From a bacterium (GTDB lineage: Bacteria > Planctomycetota > SZUA-567): a stretch of DNA of 64,000 bases. The notes beneath the pieces are model-generated. The model did not search any database. It was not told where the DNA came from and saw nothing but the letters and a program-made list of their open reading frames with translations. The DNA lies in NCBI GenBank assembly GCA_003245715.1, contig QKCJ01000034.1, positions 21,210 through 85,209 of the forward strand, given 5' to 3'. Position numbers and translations under genes: made by a program. Below are positions 8,911-18,050 of this stretch, piece after piece; positions within the stretch are counted from its first letter, which is position 1, and each line of letters opens with the position of its first letter.

Positions 8911-10137
8911 TTAAATGAATTTCTTTATTATCAGTGCGGCATTGATTCCGAGCATGCCAAAGGAATTGTTGAGGATGTAATTGACTTCTTTCTCAATTGG
9001 TTTATTAATGACAATTCTGCCGCCAGCCTCGCACTCGGGATCAAGCTCGTCGACGTTGATAGTCGGATGGATCAGGCCGTCTTTGAAGCTCGGTATATTT
9101 CCGGCAAGCTCAAGCGCGCCGGCCGCGCCCATAGCGTGTCCCCAGAAGCTCTTGCTGTTATTGATGTACGGCGCGGGTGTTTCACCGAATACTGACTTGA
9201 TTGCGCTTATTTCGCGGATATCACCCTCAGGCGTACCGGTTGCGTGGGTGCTGATAAGGTCGATCTGGTCCGGTGCAAGTCCGGCGCGTTTGAGCGCCAG
9301 AGCCATACATTCTGCCTGTCTTTCAGGATTTGGCAGGACAAAATCAGTCGCGTCGGTATTGATGCCCCAGCCGACGATTTCAGCAATAATATTCGCGCCG
9401 CGTTTCTGTGCATCCTCAAGGCGTTCAAGAACGTACAGCGCTCCGCCTTCGGCCACGACAATGCCGTTACGGTTTTTATCAAACGGGCGGCTGGCCTTGT
9501 TGGGGTCGTCATTTCTCGCCAGAGCATTCTGACTGTTGAACCCGGCAAAAATTCCAAAGGTGTGGATACTTTCAGAGACGCCGCCGCCGATAGCGATATC
9601 AACTTCATTGAGCATCAGCTGCTGGGCTGCGTAGATCAGGCCGTAATTGCCAGCCGCACAGGCCGCGCCGACACAGCAGTGCGGGCCGTGGATACCCATG
9701 TTGAGGCAGACCTCACCGGCGGGGCTGTTGGCGACTGTCCGCGGATTGTGGTGATGCGTCCAGTATTTGCAGTCGTAATCAAATTCCTTGATATTGGCGA
9801 TTTCATTCTCGGTCTCGACGTTGCCATGCTCAGTTGTGCCGACAAATACGCCGATACGTGATTCATCAAGTTCTGAAACTTTAAGTCCGGCGTCTGCAAA
9901 GGCTTCCTGCGCGCAGTAGATTGAGATTGATCCGGCACGGGTGCCGCGGCGGGCGTCTTTGCGCTTCTGATAACGGGTTACCTCAAAGTCACAGATTCCA
10001 GCCGGAGCCTCACCGAAATAGCGCATATCCATCATCTGGACATTGGGTTTGCCTGCCAGGAGGTTTTCGCGCATGGTGGCAAGGTCGTTGCCGATAGGGC
10101 CGGTCAGTCCGAGGCCGGTGATTACAATACGACTCAT
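8911..10137 (-). CDS. Beta-ketoacyl-ACP synthase, FabF (KAS II) type
   Basis: Condenses malonyl-ACP with an acyl-ACP by decarboxylative Claisen reaction. 408 residues from the start chosen at 10137, which has AGAGG upstream and opens with the usual MSRIVITGLG; an alternative start eleven codons earlier lacks this support. The thiolase-fold catalytic residues are present: C160 in GAACAAGN, H298 in ISTHATGTPEGD and H334 in FWGHAMGAAGALE. The segment around the second histidine differs a little from canonical FabF (TKSMTGHLLGAAG). Operon with the acyl carrier protein. A role in ordinary fatty acid or in a dedicated lipid/polyketide pathway cannot be told apart here. Confidence 0.9.
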   Translation of the reverse strand: MSRIVITGLGLTGPIGNDLATMRENLLAGKPNVQMMDMRYFGEAPAGICDFEVTRYQKRKDARRGTRAGSISIYCAQEAFADAGLKVSELDESRIGVFVGTTEHGNVETENEIANIKEFDYDCKYWTHHHNPRTVANSPAGEVCLNMGIHGPHCCVGAACAAGNYGLIYAAQQLMLNEVDIAIGGGVSESIHTFGIFAGFNSQNALARNDDPNKASRPFDKNRNGIVVAEGGALYVLERLEDAQKRGANIIAEIVGWGINTDATDFVLPNPERQAECMALALKRAGLAPDQIDLISTHATGTPEGDIREISAIKSVFGETPAPYINNSKSFWGHAMGAAGALELAGNIPSFKDGLIHPTINVDELDPECEAGGRIVINKPIEKEVNYILNNSFGMLGINAALIIKKFI

Positions 10138-10280
10138 TAATTTACCTCTGTTTTTTAGGTCAGTCTGCATTAATAAAAATTTTAGAAAGAAAGTTTATCC
10201 ATTTCGGCGGCAAAAACAAGGGATTTAACCGTCGCAGGCAGATATTTACCGGCATAATTGGCTGTATGGACGGTGGCTGA

Positions 10281-11453
10281 TTATTTTTCTTCTAAATTTT
10301 TACGCAGTCGCAGGTTGTAAAAAATAAGCCACAGCCCGAAGAGGATGCCCCCAACTGAGAGCATTGCCTTATGCCAGTCGCTGTCAAGGCTATAGCCAAG
10401 TTCATATTCAAGGTCGCCGCTTGAGCCGAGGGCTACCAGGGCGTATGATATTAACATTAATATTCGCAAGCGCTTAAGCCTGAAAGAGATAACCACCCCC
10501 GCAGAGTATCCGGCCGCCCCCATCACGCAGGTGGCCACCTCGGTAGAGGGGCCGAAAAGCAGCAGCCACCACGCGCCCCACATCATAATTTGCAGGCAGA
10601 CCTGATTTGGGCGGAGTTTGCTGACATGGCATCGGTAGAAGGTGAGGATAAAGGCCAGCCCCGCCATCGCCAGTTGCAGCAGGCGGTAGTAGAACATATC
10701 ACTGTAGGAGCGTTCGGAGTTGCTCACCCAGCCAAAGACAAACAGTTCCCACAAGACCCAGGCATCACGGTAGGCCCAGCGCTGCCCATCCTCATGGCTT
10801 AAGATGTCAAGCCAGTTTTTGTATTGCTGCAGAACATAGGCAAAGTGGTTATAGCCAAAGGGGAAGGCGATAAACCAAGCCAGCATAATCAGATAACGCC
10901 ACCATAGTTTCCGCGGAAAACAGGCCAGCACAAGCAGGCCAAAGCAGAGGGGGGCGATTTTGACAATTCCTGGGAAGATAAAACAGAAGCTCGCCAGCCA
11001 CCAGTTGCGGTGCTTGATATTGACCAAACCAAGCATTATCAGCGCCGCAAAAAGCGGATTACTCTGCTGGTTCATCAGACCTTCATAAGCTATCGGCAGC
11101 AGGGCGAGAATAAAAATGCCCCGTTGCCAGCCTGAGAAAAATGTCCGGCTGAATTTGTGGGCGGCGAAGATATACAGAAAAAAGCAGAGCCCGCTCCAGA
11201 GCAGTGAGCCTGCCAGATCCGGCAGGAAATTAAAGGGTACAAAGAGAACAGCAAATCCCGGCCAGTACTGGAAGGAGTGGGTTGTGCCGTAATGGATATT
11301 GATATTTGCCAGCCAGTGGCGTCCGCTGTCAATCAGAAGGGGGTAAAGGCTGCGCTCGACGCCGCCGAATTTGTAGATTTTAAAGGCCAGCAGGGCACCG
11401 AAGATAATCCACGCGCACCAGGCTAATTTGAGTTGCCAGTTTTTAATAGCCAT
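10281..11453 (-). CDS. Polytopic membrane protein, GT87/DUF2029-like glycosyltransferase
   Basis: 390 residues with roughly nine to ten hydrophobic helices spread over the length. Near the N-terminus an extracytoplasmic loop carries D-S/GRHWL and a FQYWPGFAVLFVPF segment, which recalls the YPP-like loop of DUF2029/GT87 polyprenol-phosphate-mannose-dependent transferases. Such enzymes add sugars from a lipid-linked donor outside the membrane. The family match is by general shape and loop pattern and is moderate. Preceded 81 bases upstream by a small membrane protein gene on the same strand. Confidence 0.65.
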   Translation of the reverse strand: MAIKNWQLKLAWCAWIIFGALLAFKIYKFGGVERSLYPLLIDSGRHWLANINIHYGTTHSFQYWPGFAVLFVPFNFLPDLAGSLLWSGLCFFLYIFAAHKFSRTFFSGWQRGIFILALLPIAYEGLMNQQSNPLFAALIMLGLVNIKHRNWWLASFCFIFPGIVKIAPLCFGLLVLACFPRKLWWRYLIMLAWFIAFPFGYNHFAYVLQQYKNWLDILSHEDGQRWAYRDAWVLWELFVFGWVSNSERSYSDMFYYRLLQLAMAGLAFILTFYRCHVSKLRPNQVCLQIMMWGAWWLLLFGPSTEVATCVMGAAGYSAGVVISFRLKRLRILMLISYALVALGSSGDLEYELGYSLDSDWHKAMLSVGGILFGLWLIFYNLRLRKNLEEK

Positions 11454-11534
11454 ACGCCTCCAGTTCGGCTCTGTCGTGCCGCCCCCATTTGCTTTCGTTT
11501 TGCTTTAATAGTGGTTTGTTTTGCGGAGTGTAGA

Positions 11535-11936
11535 TCAATTTCTTCCCTCCTGAGGTTGCTGCTTGCTCTTGAAGTGCTCAATCCATGTTTGTGGATCATT
11601 GCCAAGGTCAAGGCCGGTTTTTGCTTTCAGGTTGTGGATTATCTCTTGATTCGTCATACGTTTGACTACCTGTACCGTTGAGGCGAGTGTTTTTGACTCG
11701 GGCATTTTGGGGCTGTATTGTAAGTAGTCAAGATCTTTGATAAGCTCTGATGGGCTTTTTGTCCCAGCTTTGTTGTAAAAAGATTCTTCGATATAGCGAG
11801 AACTATCGAGTGTGATTATAGGGCTTATATCTTCATATAATATAGATAAAAGAATAATTCGTATATATGCGGTTGTTACGAGTACTAGCAGGATAGCTAA
11901 TATGATATTAAGGGTTTTATGGGTTCTGATAGTCAT
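11535..11936 (-). CDS. Small hypothetical protein with N-terminal membrane helix
   Basis: 133 residues. A hydrophobic helix spans ~10-32 (IILAILLVLVTTAYIRIILL), and the rest is soluble and unremarkable, with a C-terminal Q/K-rich tail. No family recognised. It is rich in AT compared with its neighbours. It is on the same strand as, and just upstream of, the GT87-like gene, and might be co-transcribed. Confidence 0.5.
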   Translation of the reverse strand: MTIRTHKTLNIILAILLVLVTTAYIRIILLSILYEDISPIITLDSSRYIEESFYNKAGTKSPSELIKDLDYLQYSPKMPESKTLASTVQVVKRMTNQEIIHNLKAKTGLDLGNDPQTWIEHFKSKQQPQEGRN

Positions 11937-11960
11937 AAATATGGTCCGGATGATTAATAA

Positions 11961-11991
11961 ATAAAAAACTCCGGAAAAAATCTTCCGGAGT
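11961..11991 (-). terminator. Rho-independent terminator of the Gfo/Idh/MocA gene
   Basis: Nine-base perfect arms (ACTCCGGAA and complement) around a six-base loop. On the minus strand the stem is followed by TTTTTTAT. It lies ~85 bases beyond the end of the dehydrogenase gene. Confidence 0.85.
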
Positions 11992-12074
11992 GATTAGTAT
12001 AAATATTGTTGCCGCCTCTGGCAAGTGTTTTAAACGGTATTGCCGCTGCGGGCATTTTATGTTTTTGTCTCTGG

Positions 12075-13133
12075 TCAGATTTCGGTCTTCAGTTCAACCC
12101 AGGCGCCGGTATTGCAGCTTTTGTGGAGCGCCAGAGCGATTTCGTTGGCATGGCAGGCAGAGGTGACGGTGACAAAGGGGGCGCGTTTCTCCCTGATTGC
12201 GCTGATGACATCGGCAAACTGAGCCGGATGACCAAAACCGTAATGGTTGGCACCGGCAGCGATTTTGCGCTGGTCGCGGCAGGTGTCAAAAAGCTCGTAA
12301 TACTTTTTGCCCTTCTCTTCATCGGTGAAAATAACCTTCAGCGGCTTGCCTTCCCGCAGCTCGACCGAGCCTTCGGTGCCGTGAATAAAGATGGTGTTTT
12401 CCCAGTTGATGTGGCTTGAGCAGGTAGCTTCAAGCGTGCCGAGCGCGCCGGATTTAAAACGCAGCGCAGCAACGGCGGTGTCTTCGGTCTCGATAACGCC
12501 CTGATGGGTGATATTGAGGTACTGCCCGGAAATTGCGCCCACCCCGCCCATAACCCAGGCAAGGATATCGATAAAATGGATCGCCTGATTAATCAGGACT
12601 GAGCCGCCTTCTTTTTCCCATGTCCCGCGCCAGCTGTCGGCATTGTAGTAGTCATTGGTGCGCACGCAGCGGTGTTGGACTGAGGCGGTGAGGATGGTGC
12701 CGAATTCATTATTGTCGACAAGTTCTTTCAGAAGCTGCATCGGCGGGTCGAAACGGTGCTGGAAGATTCCGCTGAAGACAAGTTCCGGGTGGTCTTTCTG
12801 GAGTTTGATGAACTTGTCGATATTGGCAAACGAGGTGGCGAGAGCTTTTTCGCAGACGATGTGCTTGCCGGCATTTGCCGCTTTTTCGGCAATTTCATAA
12901 TGGCTGGCATGGTCGGTGCAGATAGTGACCAGATCAATCTCGGGGTCGTTAATGACATCGTCGGCATCCGTGCAAAATGCGGCGACGTTGTATTTTTCCG
13001 CAAGTTGCCGGGCTTTTTCCTCAACAATATCGCAGACTTTGGCGATAGTGACATTTTCCAGCTTCTGCAAGGATTCGATATGGCATGGCCCGATAACACC
13101 GCAACCGATTATTCCGACTCTGATCTCGTTCAT
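12075..13133 (-). CDS. Gfo/Idh/MocA-family NAD(P)-dependent oxidoreductase
   Basis: 352 residues from the start at 13133. An N-terminal Rossmann fold begins immediately with RVGIIGCGVIG. The family's EKP loop appears as HIVCEKALA, keeping the catalytic lysine while the proline is replaced by alanine. The C-terminal alpha/beta substrate domain includes QHRFDPP, the GSVLINQAIHFIDIL segment with the histidine typical of the family, and GALGTLEA. Members oxidise or reduce sugars, inositols and glycosides; the substrate here is unknown. The upstream 26 codons of the open frame do not resemble the family, so the downstream ATG was chosen. It stands alone between two unrelated genes. Confidence 0.9.
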   Translation of the reverse strand: MNEIRVGIIGCGVIGPCHIESLQKLENVTIAKVCDIVEEKARQLAEKYNVAAFCTDADDVINDPEIDLVTICTDHASHYEIAEKAANAGKHIVCEKALATSFANIDKFIKLQKDHPELVFSGIFQHRFDPPMQLLKELVDNNEFGTILTASVQHRCVRTNDYYNADSWRGTWEKEGGSVLINQAIHFIDILAWVMGGVGAISGQYLNITHQGVIETEDTAVAALRFKSGALGTLEATCSSHINWENTIFIHGTEGSVELREGKPLKVIFTDEEKGKKYYELFDTCRDQRKIAAGANHYGFGHPAQFADVISAIREKRAPFVTVTSACHANEIALALHKSCNTGAWVELKTEI

Positions 13134-13440
13134 AATAGAAAACTCGTTAATTTTAAATAGACTGAAAATATACATTTTTTTTAAGAGTACCCCATTTATA
13201 GGGTAAGTCAAGGGATTACAGTGCGTTAGTGGTATAAGGATGGCAACTTTTTTTTATTGCCGGTAATGGCGGCGGGAAAATGATTGTGGTTGGGGGGGCA
13301 GGGGATATAATGGACTTTCTGACAATAACTAGAGAGCGCCTGGTTAATTGTGAATGCCCTCTAAGTAAGGTATTGTCATTTCGGTTTATTAAGATTATGA
13401 GCATTGCTCTAAGATATTATATTGACAGGAGTTTGAGATC

Positions 13441-16400
13441 ATGGCGTATATGCGGCGAATTGGCTGGCTGGTTGCTTGCCTGCTGGTTGTTTCTTTTGGT
13501 GCTGTTGCCGGTGAGAAAAATCCGGAAGAAGTTGGGGTTATTATTGAACGTGCTGCCGTGCTTGAGGCGGCCAAGGGGGTTGATAAGAATAAATATCCTG
13601 ATGCCGAGAGTGTCATTCTTGAACAGGCACTCAATCTCACTTACCGCAAGGACGGTACGTATACCCAGTATGACGAGCAGTATATCAAGATACTTACCGA
13701 GAAGGCTCGCCGCGCGCACAGTACCATTTCAAGTTATTTCACCATACCTTATCAGCAGATTGAGGATTGCAAGGTTCTGCTGATTGAGATTATCAAGCCT
13801 GATGGCCAGAGTGTAAAAATTGATCTGAAGAAAAACGCCAAACTGGTGGTCAATAATTCCAGTATGTCGGCAAATATTTATGACCCCAATGACAAGGTTA
13901 TCAGGGTTAACATTCCCGGACTTGAGGTGGGGGATATCCTGCATTCTTACATGTATGATAATACGCGTCAGCCGCGGACGCGGGGGATTTTCGCCGATAT
14001 TTTCATGTTTGAGTTTACTACGCCGCTGCTGAAAAAAACAGTGCGCGTTACCGGCGACAGGGATTTTCCCCTGCAGAGTATTGCGCTGCGCAATCCTGTG
14101 GGCAAGTCGGTGGTTTTTGAGAAATCAGAGCAAGGCGATAAAATTGTTTATAAATGGGTCGGCACAAATGTTGCGCAGGCTTTCCCTGAGCCAGATTCGC
14201 CGGAGCTTTATTCCTGCACCCAGCGGGTTCTGGTCAGCACCGCCAAGAGCTGGAAAGAGGTCTCGGACTGGTACTGGCGTTTATGCCAGAAGCCTCTTGC
14301 AGAGACCACTCCGGCAATGCAGCAGAAGGTCAGTGAGTTGACCGCCAATGCCAAGACACCGATGGATAAGATCCGCGAGATTTTCCGCTGGGTCAGTCAG
14401 GAAGTACGGTATATGGGAATTACAACTGAAGCGGAAGCTCCCGGTTATGAGCCGCATCCGGTGCGTGACACCTTTGAGAAGATGCATGGGGTTTGCCGTG
14501 ACAAGGCGGCGCTGCTTGCTGCGATGTTAAAGCTTGCCGGGTTTGAAGCGTTCCCGGTTATCATCAATAACGGCCCGAAGAAGGACCCTGATGTGCCGCA
14601 GCCTTTCTTTAACCATGCAATAACCGCGGTGCTGCTTGACGGGCGGTATGTTCTGATGGACAGCACAGACGAGAACACCAAGCGATTGTTGCCGTCTTAT
14701 CTTAATAACAAGAGTTATCTGGTGGCGACAAAGGGCGGGGAGGATCTGCTGACGTCGGCAATTGTTCCGGCTACGAAAAACCTGATGAAGATCGAGACGA
14801 TCGGCACGCTTACCGAGAATGGTGATTTTTCCGGTGTGAGCAAGTTGAAGTTTGACGGTATTAATGATAATGCTTACCGCGGTTATTTTGCCCGTATCAC
14901 TCCAGAGGAGCGCCGCCGTTATTTTGAGAGCCAGATCAAGAATGTTTATGGCGCGGCGAAGCTGGATGATTTTGTTATCCGTCCGGCAGATATGCAGGAT
15001 ACTTCAAAGTCTCTTGAGGTTGAATTGACGTTTTCCGCCAAGGGTATTGTCGTCAAGGGGCGCAAGCTTGAGATGCTGCCGCTGCCGTTTCTTGGTGCGC
15101 GGGTGGGGATGGTTAATTTTGTCCTGGGCCGGGCGGGGCTTGAGAAGCGGCGTTTTCCTTTCAAGACCGATATTGCCTGCGGCGTGACTGAGAGCGTGCG
15201 GATTAATCTGCCAAAGGAGCATGGCAAGATCGCGTCAATGCCGGTCTACAAGAATATCGACAACCCGCAGGTTTTGTGGAAGCGTTCACTGGCGGAGGTT
15301 GGTGATGCGCTGATGGGTAAGAATGAGTTCATGCTCAAGGTTGTTGAGTTCGCGCCTGAGGAGTATCTTGCCTTGAAATCCGATCTGCGGCAGATTGAGT
15401 ATAACCAGCGCAAGATGCCGATTATTGCCCTTGGTGCTGCGCAGGAAGTGGAAAAGAAGAATGAGCTTTCTGCGGACGCAGTCGTTATTGAAAGCAATGT
15501 CAGCTATGAGATTACTGACCGGTCAAGCTGGACTGAAACCAGAAAGGTCAAGAAAAAGATCCTTACTTATGCCGGCAAGAAAGACTCCGCTGAGATCAAG
15601 TTTGATTATAACCCCGCCTGGGAGAAGGTGACCCTGCTTGAGGCGACGGTTACTGCACCTGATGGCAAGATGCAGGTTATCTCGCCAAAAGAAATCAATA
15701 TCATGGATCAGGGCTGGAACGGCAGTGCGCCGCGTTATCCCGGCGGCAAGACCTTGGTTGCGAGCCTGCCGGGTGTTGCGCTTGGCAGCGTGATTAACTA
15801 CACGGTAAAAAGCGAGTGCTTTAACCGCGAATTTTTCAGCGCCAGTGAGAGCTTCAGATCTTTTGATCCGCTGGTAGGTAAGAGTGTCAGCGTAAAATAT
15901 CCGGAAAAATTCGCTGGTTTTTCCTCTCAGGTTTTTGATGGGGTGAAGAGTACGGGCATCTATAACCCGCTGGTGGCTAATTCGAGTGTTATTGTTGAGG
16001 CGGATGAGACGGTTGCCGGAGGCAAGGTCTTCAGGCGCTGGGCGGCTGATGATGTGGCGGCCCTGAAGCGTGAGGGTAATCTGCCGGTGTGGAGCAGTTT
16101 TAATCCGACGCTGTTTCTGAGTTCCGGAAGCTGGAAAGAGTATGCGGAAAAATTCAGTTCGCTGTTCAGTAAACTTTCGGCTAATCAGGCTGGTGCCGCC
16201 CAAAAAGCCCGTGCGATAACCGCAGAGGCCAAAACCGCGGAAGCGAAAGTGTTGCGGGTCCGTGATTTTGTCGCGACAAAAATCCGCACGGCCGGGCCAG
16301 AATATTCTGAACTTCCTCTTTCATTGTTGACGCCGGCGGACAAGACTCTTGATGATGGTTATGGCCACAGCGCAGACAAGGCTATTCTGACCGCGGCCAT

Positions 16401-17466
16401 GCTGCAGGCGCTTGATATAAAGTATGAAGTCGTACCTGTTACCTATTACCGTCAGACATCAGGGATGCAGACGCCGTTTCTTGATCTTGCCGACGAGGAG
16501 ATTTTCAGTGCGGTACTTCTCAGGGTTGATCTTGGTGGCGGCAAGGTCTGGTGGCTCAATGACACCGATCAGTACGCCCAGCCCGGCACTACCCCGCATG
16601 ACGGGTATTACGCCCTTGATCTGGCCAGTGCCGGCTTCAAACCAATTGGTGTGCTTGCGAACAATGCCTCGCAGAGCGAGTTGATTTATCATATCGAGCT
16701 TGGCGAGGGCGGCGCGGCGCGTATTACCAGAATCAGCTATGCTTACGGCAATAAATTTAACGCGGCCAAGAAGATGTTCGCCGAGATGACACCGGAACAG
16801 TTGCGCCGTCGCCACCAGCAGCAACTCTCTGATATTTCTTACGCCGCAAAAGCCGATGGTGAGATTAAGGTTGATTACAAGCAGTATCCGGGCGTTGTCA
16901 GTTTCAGTGCGGAGGTGCCGCGTTTTGCGGTGAGTGAAGACCGTTTTACCTATCTGACACTGCCACAGTCCCTGCGCCGGGCTTTTGGTTTGAGTGCCGA
17001 TGAGCGCAGCAGTCCGCTGATGCTTGACGGTAACGATGAGCTTCGCATATCGACTATTATTTCATTTGAGCCAAAGCTTGGAATGCCGGCAATTACACCA
17101 AAAGATTTTCTCTGGAACTCGCCAGACGGACGCAACCGCCTTGAGGTGAATAATTATTATTACGATCCCCAGCTTCTGCGCAGGCCGTCGCTGTTTATCG
17201 AACAGGTTGGGCCGGTGCGGGAGATTCTTGTTGACGAGCTAAAGCGTGGCCGGCGGGTTTTTGTTATCCGGCACAGGAAATCATCTGCCCCGGCAGTTTA
17301 TTCGGCGGCGTTTTATCCAAAACTCCTGCAGGCGCAGAATGAACTCTCAGGCTATTACGCGCGTACCCTGCTTCTGACCTCGCCGGTGAAAAACAAGGAT
17401 AAGGAACTGAAAAAAGTGGTCGAGCGTCTGCGTAATGAGAAGAAAGCAGAGGTTTCTCAGAACTGA
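13441..17466 (+). CDS. Secreted tandem DUF3857/transglutaminase-like protein
   Basis: 1341 residues with a signal peptide (hydrophobic residues ~8-20, cleavage probably after AVAG). The chain is an internal duplication: DUF3857-like beta domain then transglutaminase-like cysteine-peptidase fold in residues ~35-430, and a second pair in ~680-1060, followed by a beta-rich C-terminal region. The first transglutaminase core has C352 (GVCRDKA), a histidine in FNHAIT and an aspartate in LMDST. In the second the cysteine is S977 (GHSADKA) and the histidine position is lost, so it should be catalytically dead. The start has AGGAG nine bases upstream. Related proteins occur widely in Bacteroidetes and PVC bacteria without a settled role; envelope or peptide-processing functions are plausible. 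Confidence 0.88.
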   Translation: MAYMRRIGWLVACLLVVSFGAVAGEKNPEEVGVIIERAAVLEAAKGVDKNKYPDAESVILEQALNLTYRKDGTYTQYDEQYIKILTEKARRAHSTISSYFTIPYQQIEDCKVLLIEIIKPDGQSVKIDLKKNAKLVVNNSSMSANIYDPNDKVIRVNIPGLEVGDILHSYMYDNTRQPRTRGIFADIFMFEFTTPLLKKTVRVTGDRDFPLQSIALRNPVGKSVVFEKSEQGDKIVYKWVGTNVAQAFPEPDSPELYSCTQRVLVSTAKSWKEVSDWYWRLCQKPLAETTPAMQQKVSELTANAKTPMDKIREIFRWVSQEVRYMGITTEAEAPGYEPHPVRDTFEKMHGVCRDKAALLAAMLKLAGFEAFPVIINNGPKKDPDVPQPFFNHAITAVLLDGRYVLMDSTDENTKRLLPSYLNNKSYLVATKGGEDLLTSAIVPATKNLMKIETIGTLTENGDFSGVSKLKFDGINDNAYRGYFARITPEERRRYFESQIKNVYGAAKLDDFVIRPADMQDTSKSLEVELTFSAKGIVVKGRKLEMLPLPFLGARVGMVNFVLGRAGLEKRRFPFKTDIACGVTESVRINLPKEHGKIASMPVYKNIDNPQVLWKRSLAEVGDALMGKNEFMLKVVEFAPEEYLALKSDLRQIEYNQRKMPIIALGAAQEVEKKNELSADAVVIESNVSYEITDRSSWTETRKVKKKILTYAGKKDSAEIKFDYNPAWEKVTLLEATVTAPDGKMQVISPKEINIMDQGWNGSAPRYPGGKTLVASLPGVALGSVINYTVKSECFNREFFSASESFRSFDPLVGKSVSVKYPEKFAGFSSQVFDGVKSTGIYNPLVANSSVIVEADETVAGGKVFRRWAADDVAALKREGNLPVWSSFNPTLFLSSGSWKEYAEKFSSLFSKLSANQAGAAQKARAITAEAKTAEAKVLRVRDFVATKIRTAGPEYSELPLSLLTPADKTLDDGYGHSADKAILTAAMLQALDIKYEVVPVTYYRQTSGMQTPFLDLADEEIFSAVLLRVDLGGGKVWWLNDTDQYAQPGTTPHDGYYALDLASAGFKPIGVLANNASQSELIYHIELGEGGAARITRISYAYGNKFNAAKKMFAEMTPEQLRRRHQQQLSDISYAAKADGEIKVDYKQYPGVVSFSAEVPRFAVSEDRFTYLTLPQSLRRAFGLSADERSSPLMLDGNDELRISTIISFEPKLGMPAITPKDFLWNSPDGRNRLEVNNYYYDPQLLRRPSLFIEQVGPVREILVDELKRGRRVFVIRHRKSSAPAVYSAAFYPKLLQAQNELSGYYARTLLLTSPVKNKDKELKKVVERLRNEKKAEVSQN

Positions 17467-17487
17467 CTTGTCACAAGGGTTGGCGTT

Positions 17488-17964
17488 ATGGATGATTCTT
17501 ATTCAGGACAGATTTCATTTTCTTGTCGTTTGATAAAAGAAAAGTTTACGCTTCGGTCTGTTTTTGAGCCAAAAAATTTACAGATTGATTCCGGGAATGG
17601 CGATTCATATTGTGTGCTCCAGACGGGTCGGATGACCTTTGATGTCTTGCAAGATGAGCAGTTTTTTATACAGGCTGTTGCTGATAAACATCGTGGTGAT
17701 AAACTGGTGCGAGTCTGTGATCAGGCAGGAGATGAATTACTTAATTTTGAAATAAGTTTTTTTCGTTGTAGAATAAACTGTTCTGGCGGCAATTATCCCC
17801 TTCCGAATTTTTTTGTTCCTCGCATTGATTATTTTTCGCTTGAATATAAACGCTGGCAGCTTGCTTTTGGTTTTGTCAGTAATTTTTCAGTTACTGAAGA
17901 TTGTCTTGCGTTTGGTGTTGCCGTCACGGCTTATCTTTACCAGTATTCACGGTACTATCGTTAA
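17488..17964 (+). CDS. Small hypothetical protein
   Basis: 158 residues, no recognised family, no signal peptide or membrane helix. It reads as mostly beta strands (FSCRLIKEKFTLRSVF, YCVLQTGRMTFDVL, LLNFEISFFRC). It begins 21 bases after the large transglutaminase-like gene with an AAGGG upstream, so it is probably co-transcribed, and it ends just before a bidirectional terminator. Its base composition is more AT-rich than the gene before it, which may point to recent acquisition or weak selection. Confidence 0.5.
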   Translation: MDDSYSGQISFSCRLIKEKFTLRSVFEPKNLQIDSGNGDSYCVLQTGRMTFDVLQDEQFFIQAVADKHRGDKLVRVCDQAGDELLNFEISFFRCRINCSGGNYPLPNFFVPRIDYFSLEYKRWQLAFGFVSNFSVTEDCLAFGVAVTAYLYQYSRYYR

Positions 17965-17987
17965 GGATAAATCTGAATAGATTAATT

Positions 17988-18026
17988 AAAAAAAGCGGAG
18001 ACCATATTTTAATGGCCTCCGCTTTT
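17988..18026. terminator. Bidirectional terminator between converging genes
   Basis: Stem AAAAGCGGAG / CTCCGCTTTT with A-tract and T-tract on either side. It can serve the upstream plus-strand gene and the minus-strand transketolase, whose stop lies 25 bases away. Confidence 0.85.
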
Positions 18027-18050
18027 GAATTGTATTTCTTATGGCGTTTA

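Noticed and set aside
15523..16203. 226-codon open frame on the minus strand
   Set aside because: Antisense to the DUF3857/transglutaminase gene; no protein-like signal.
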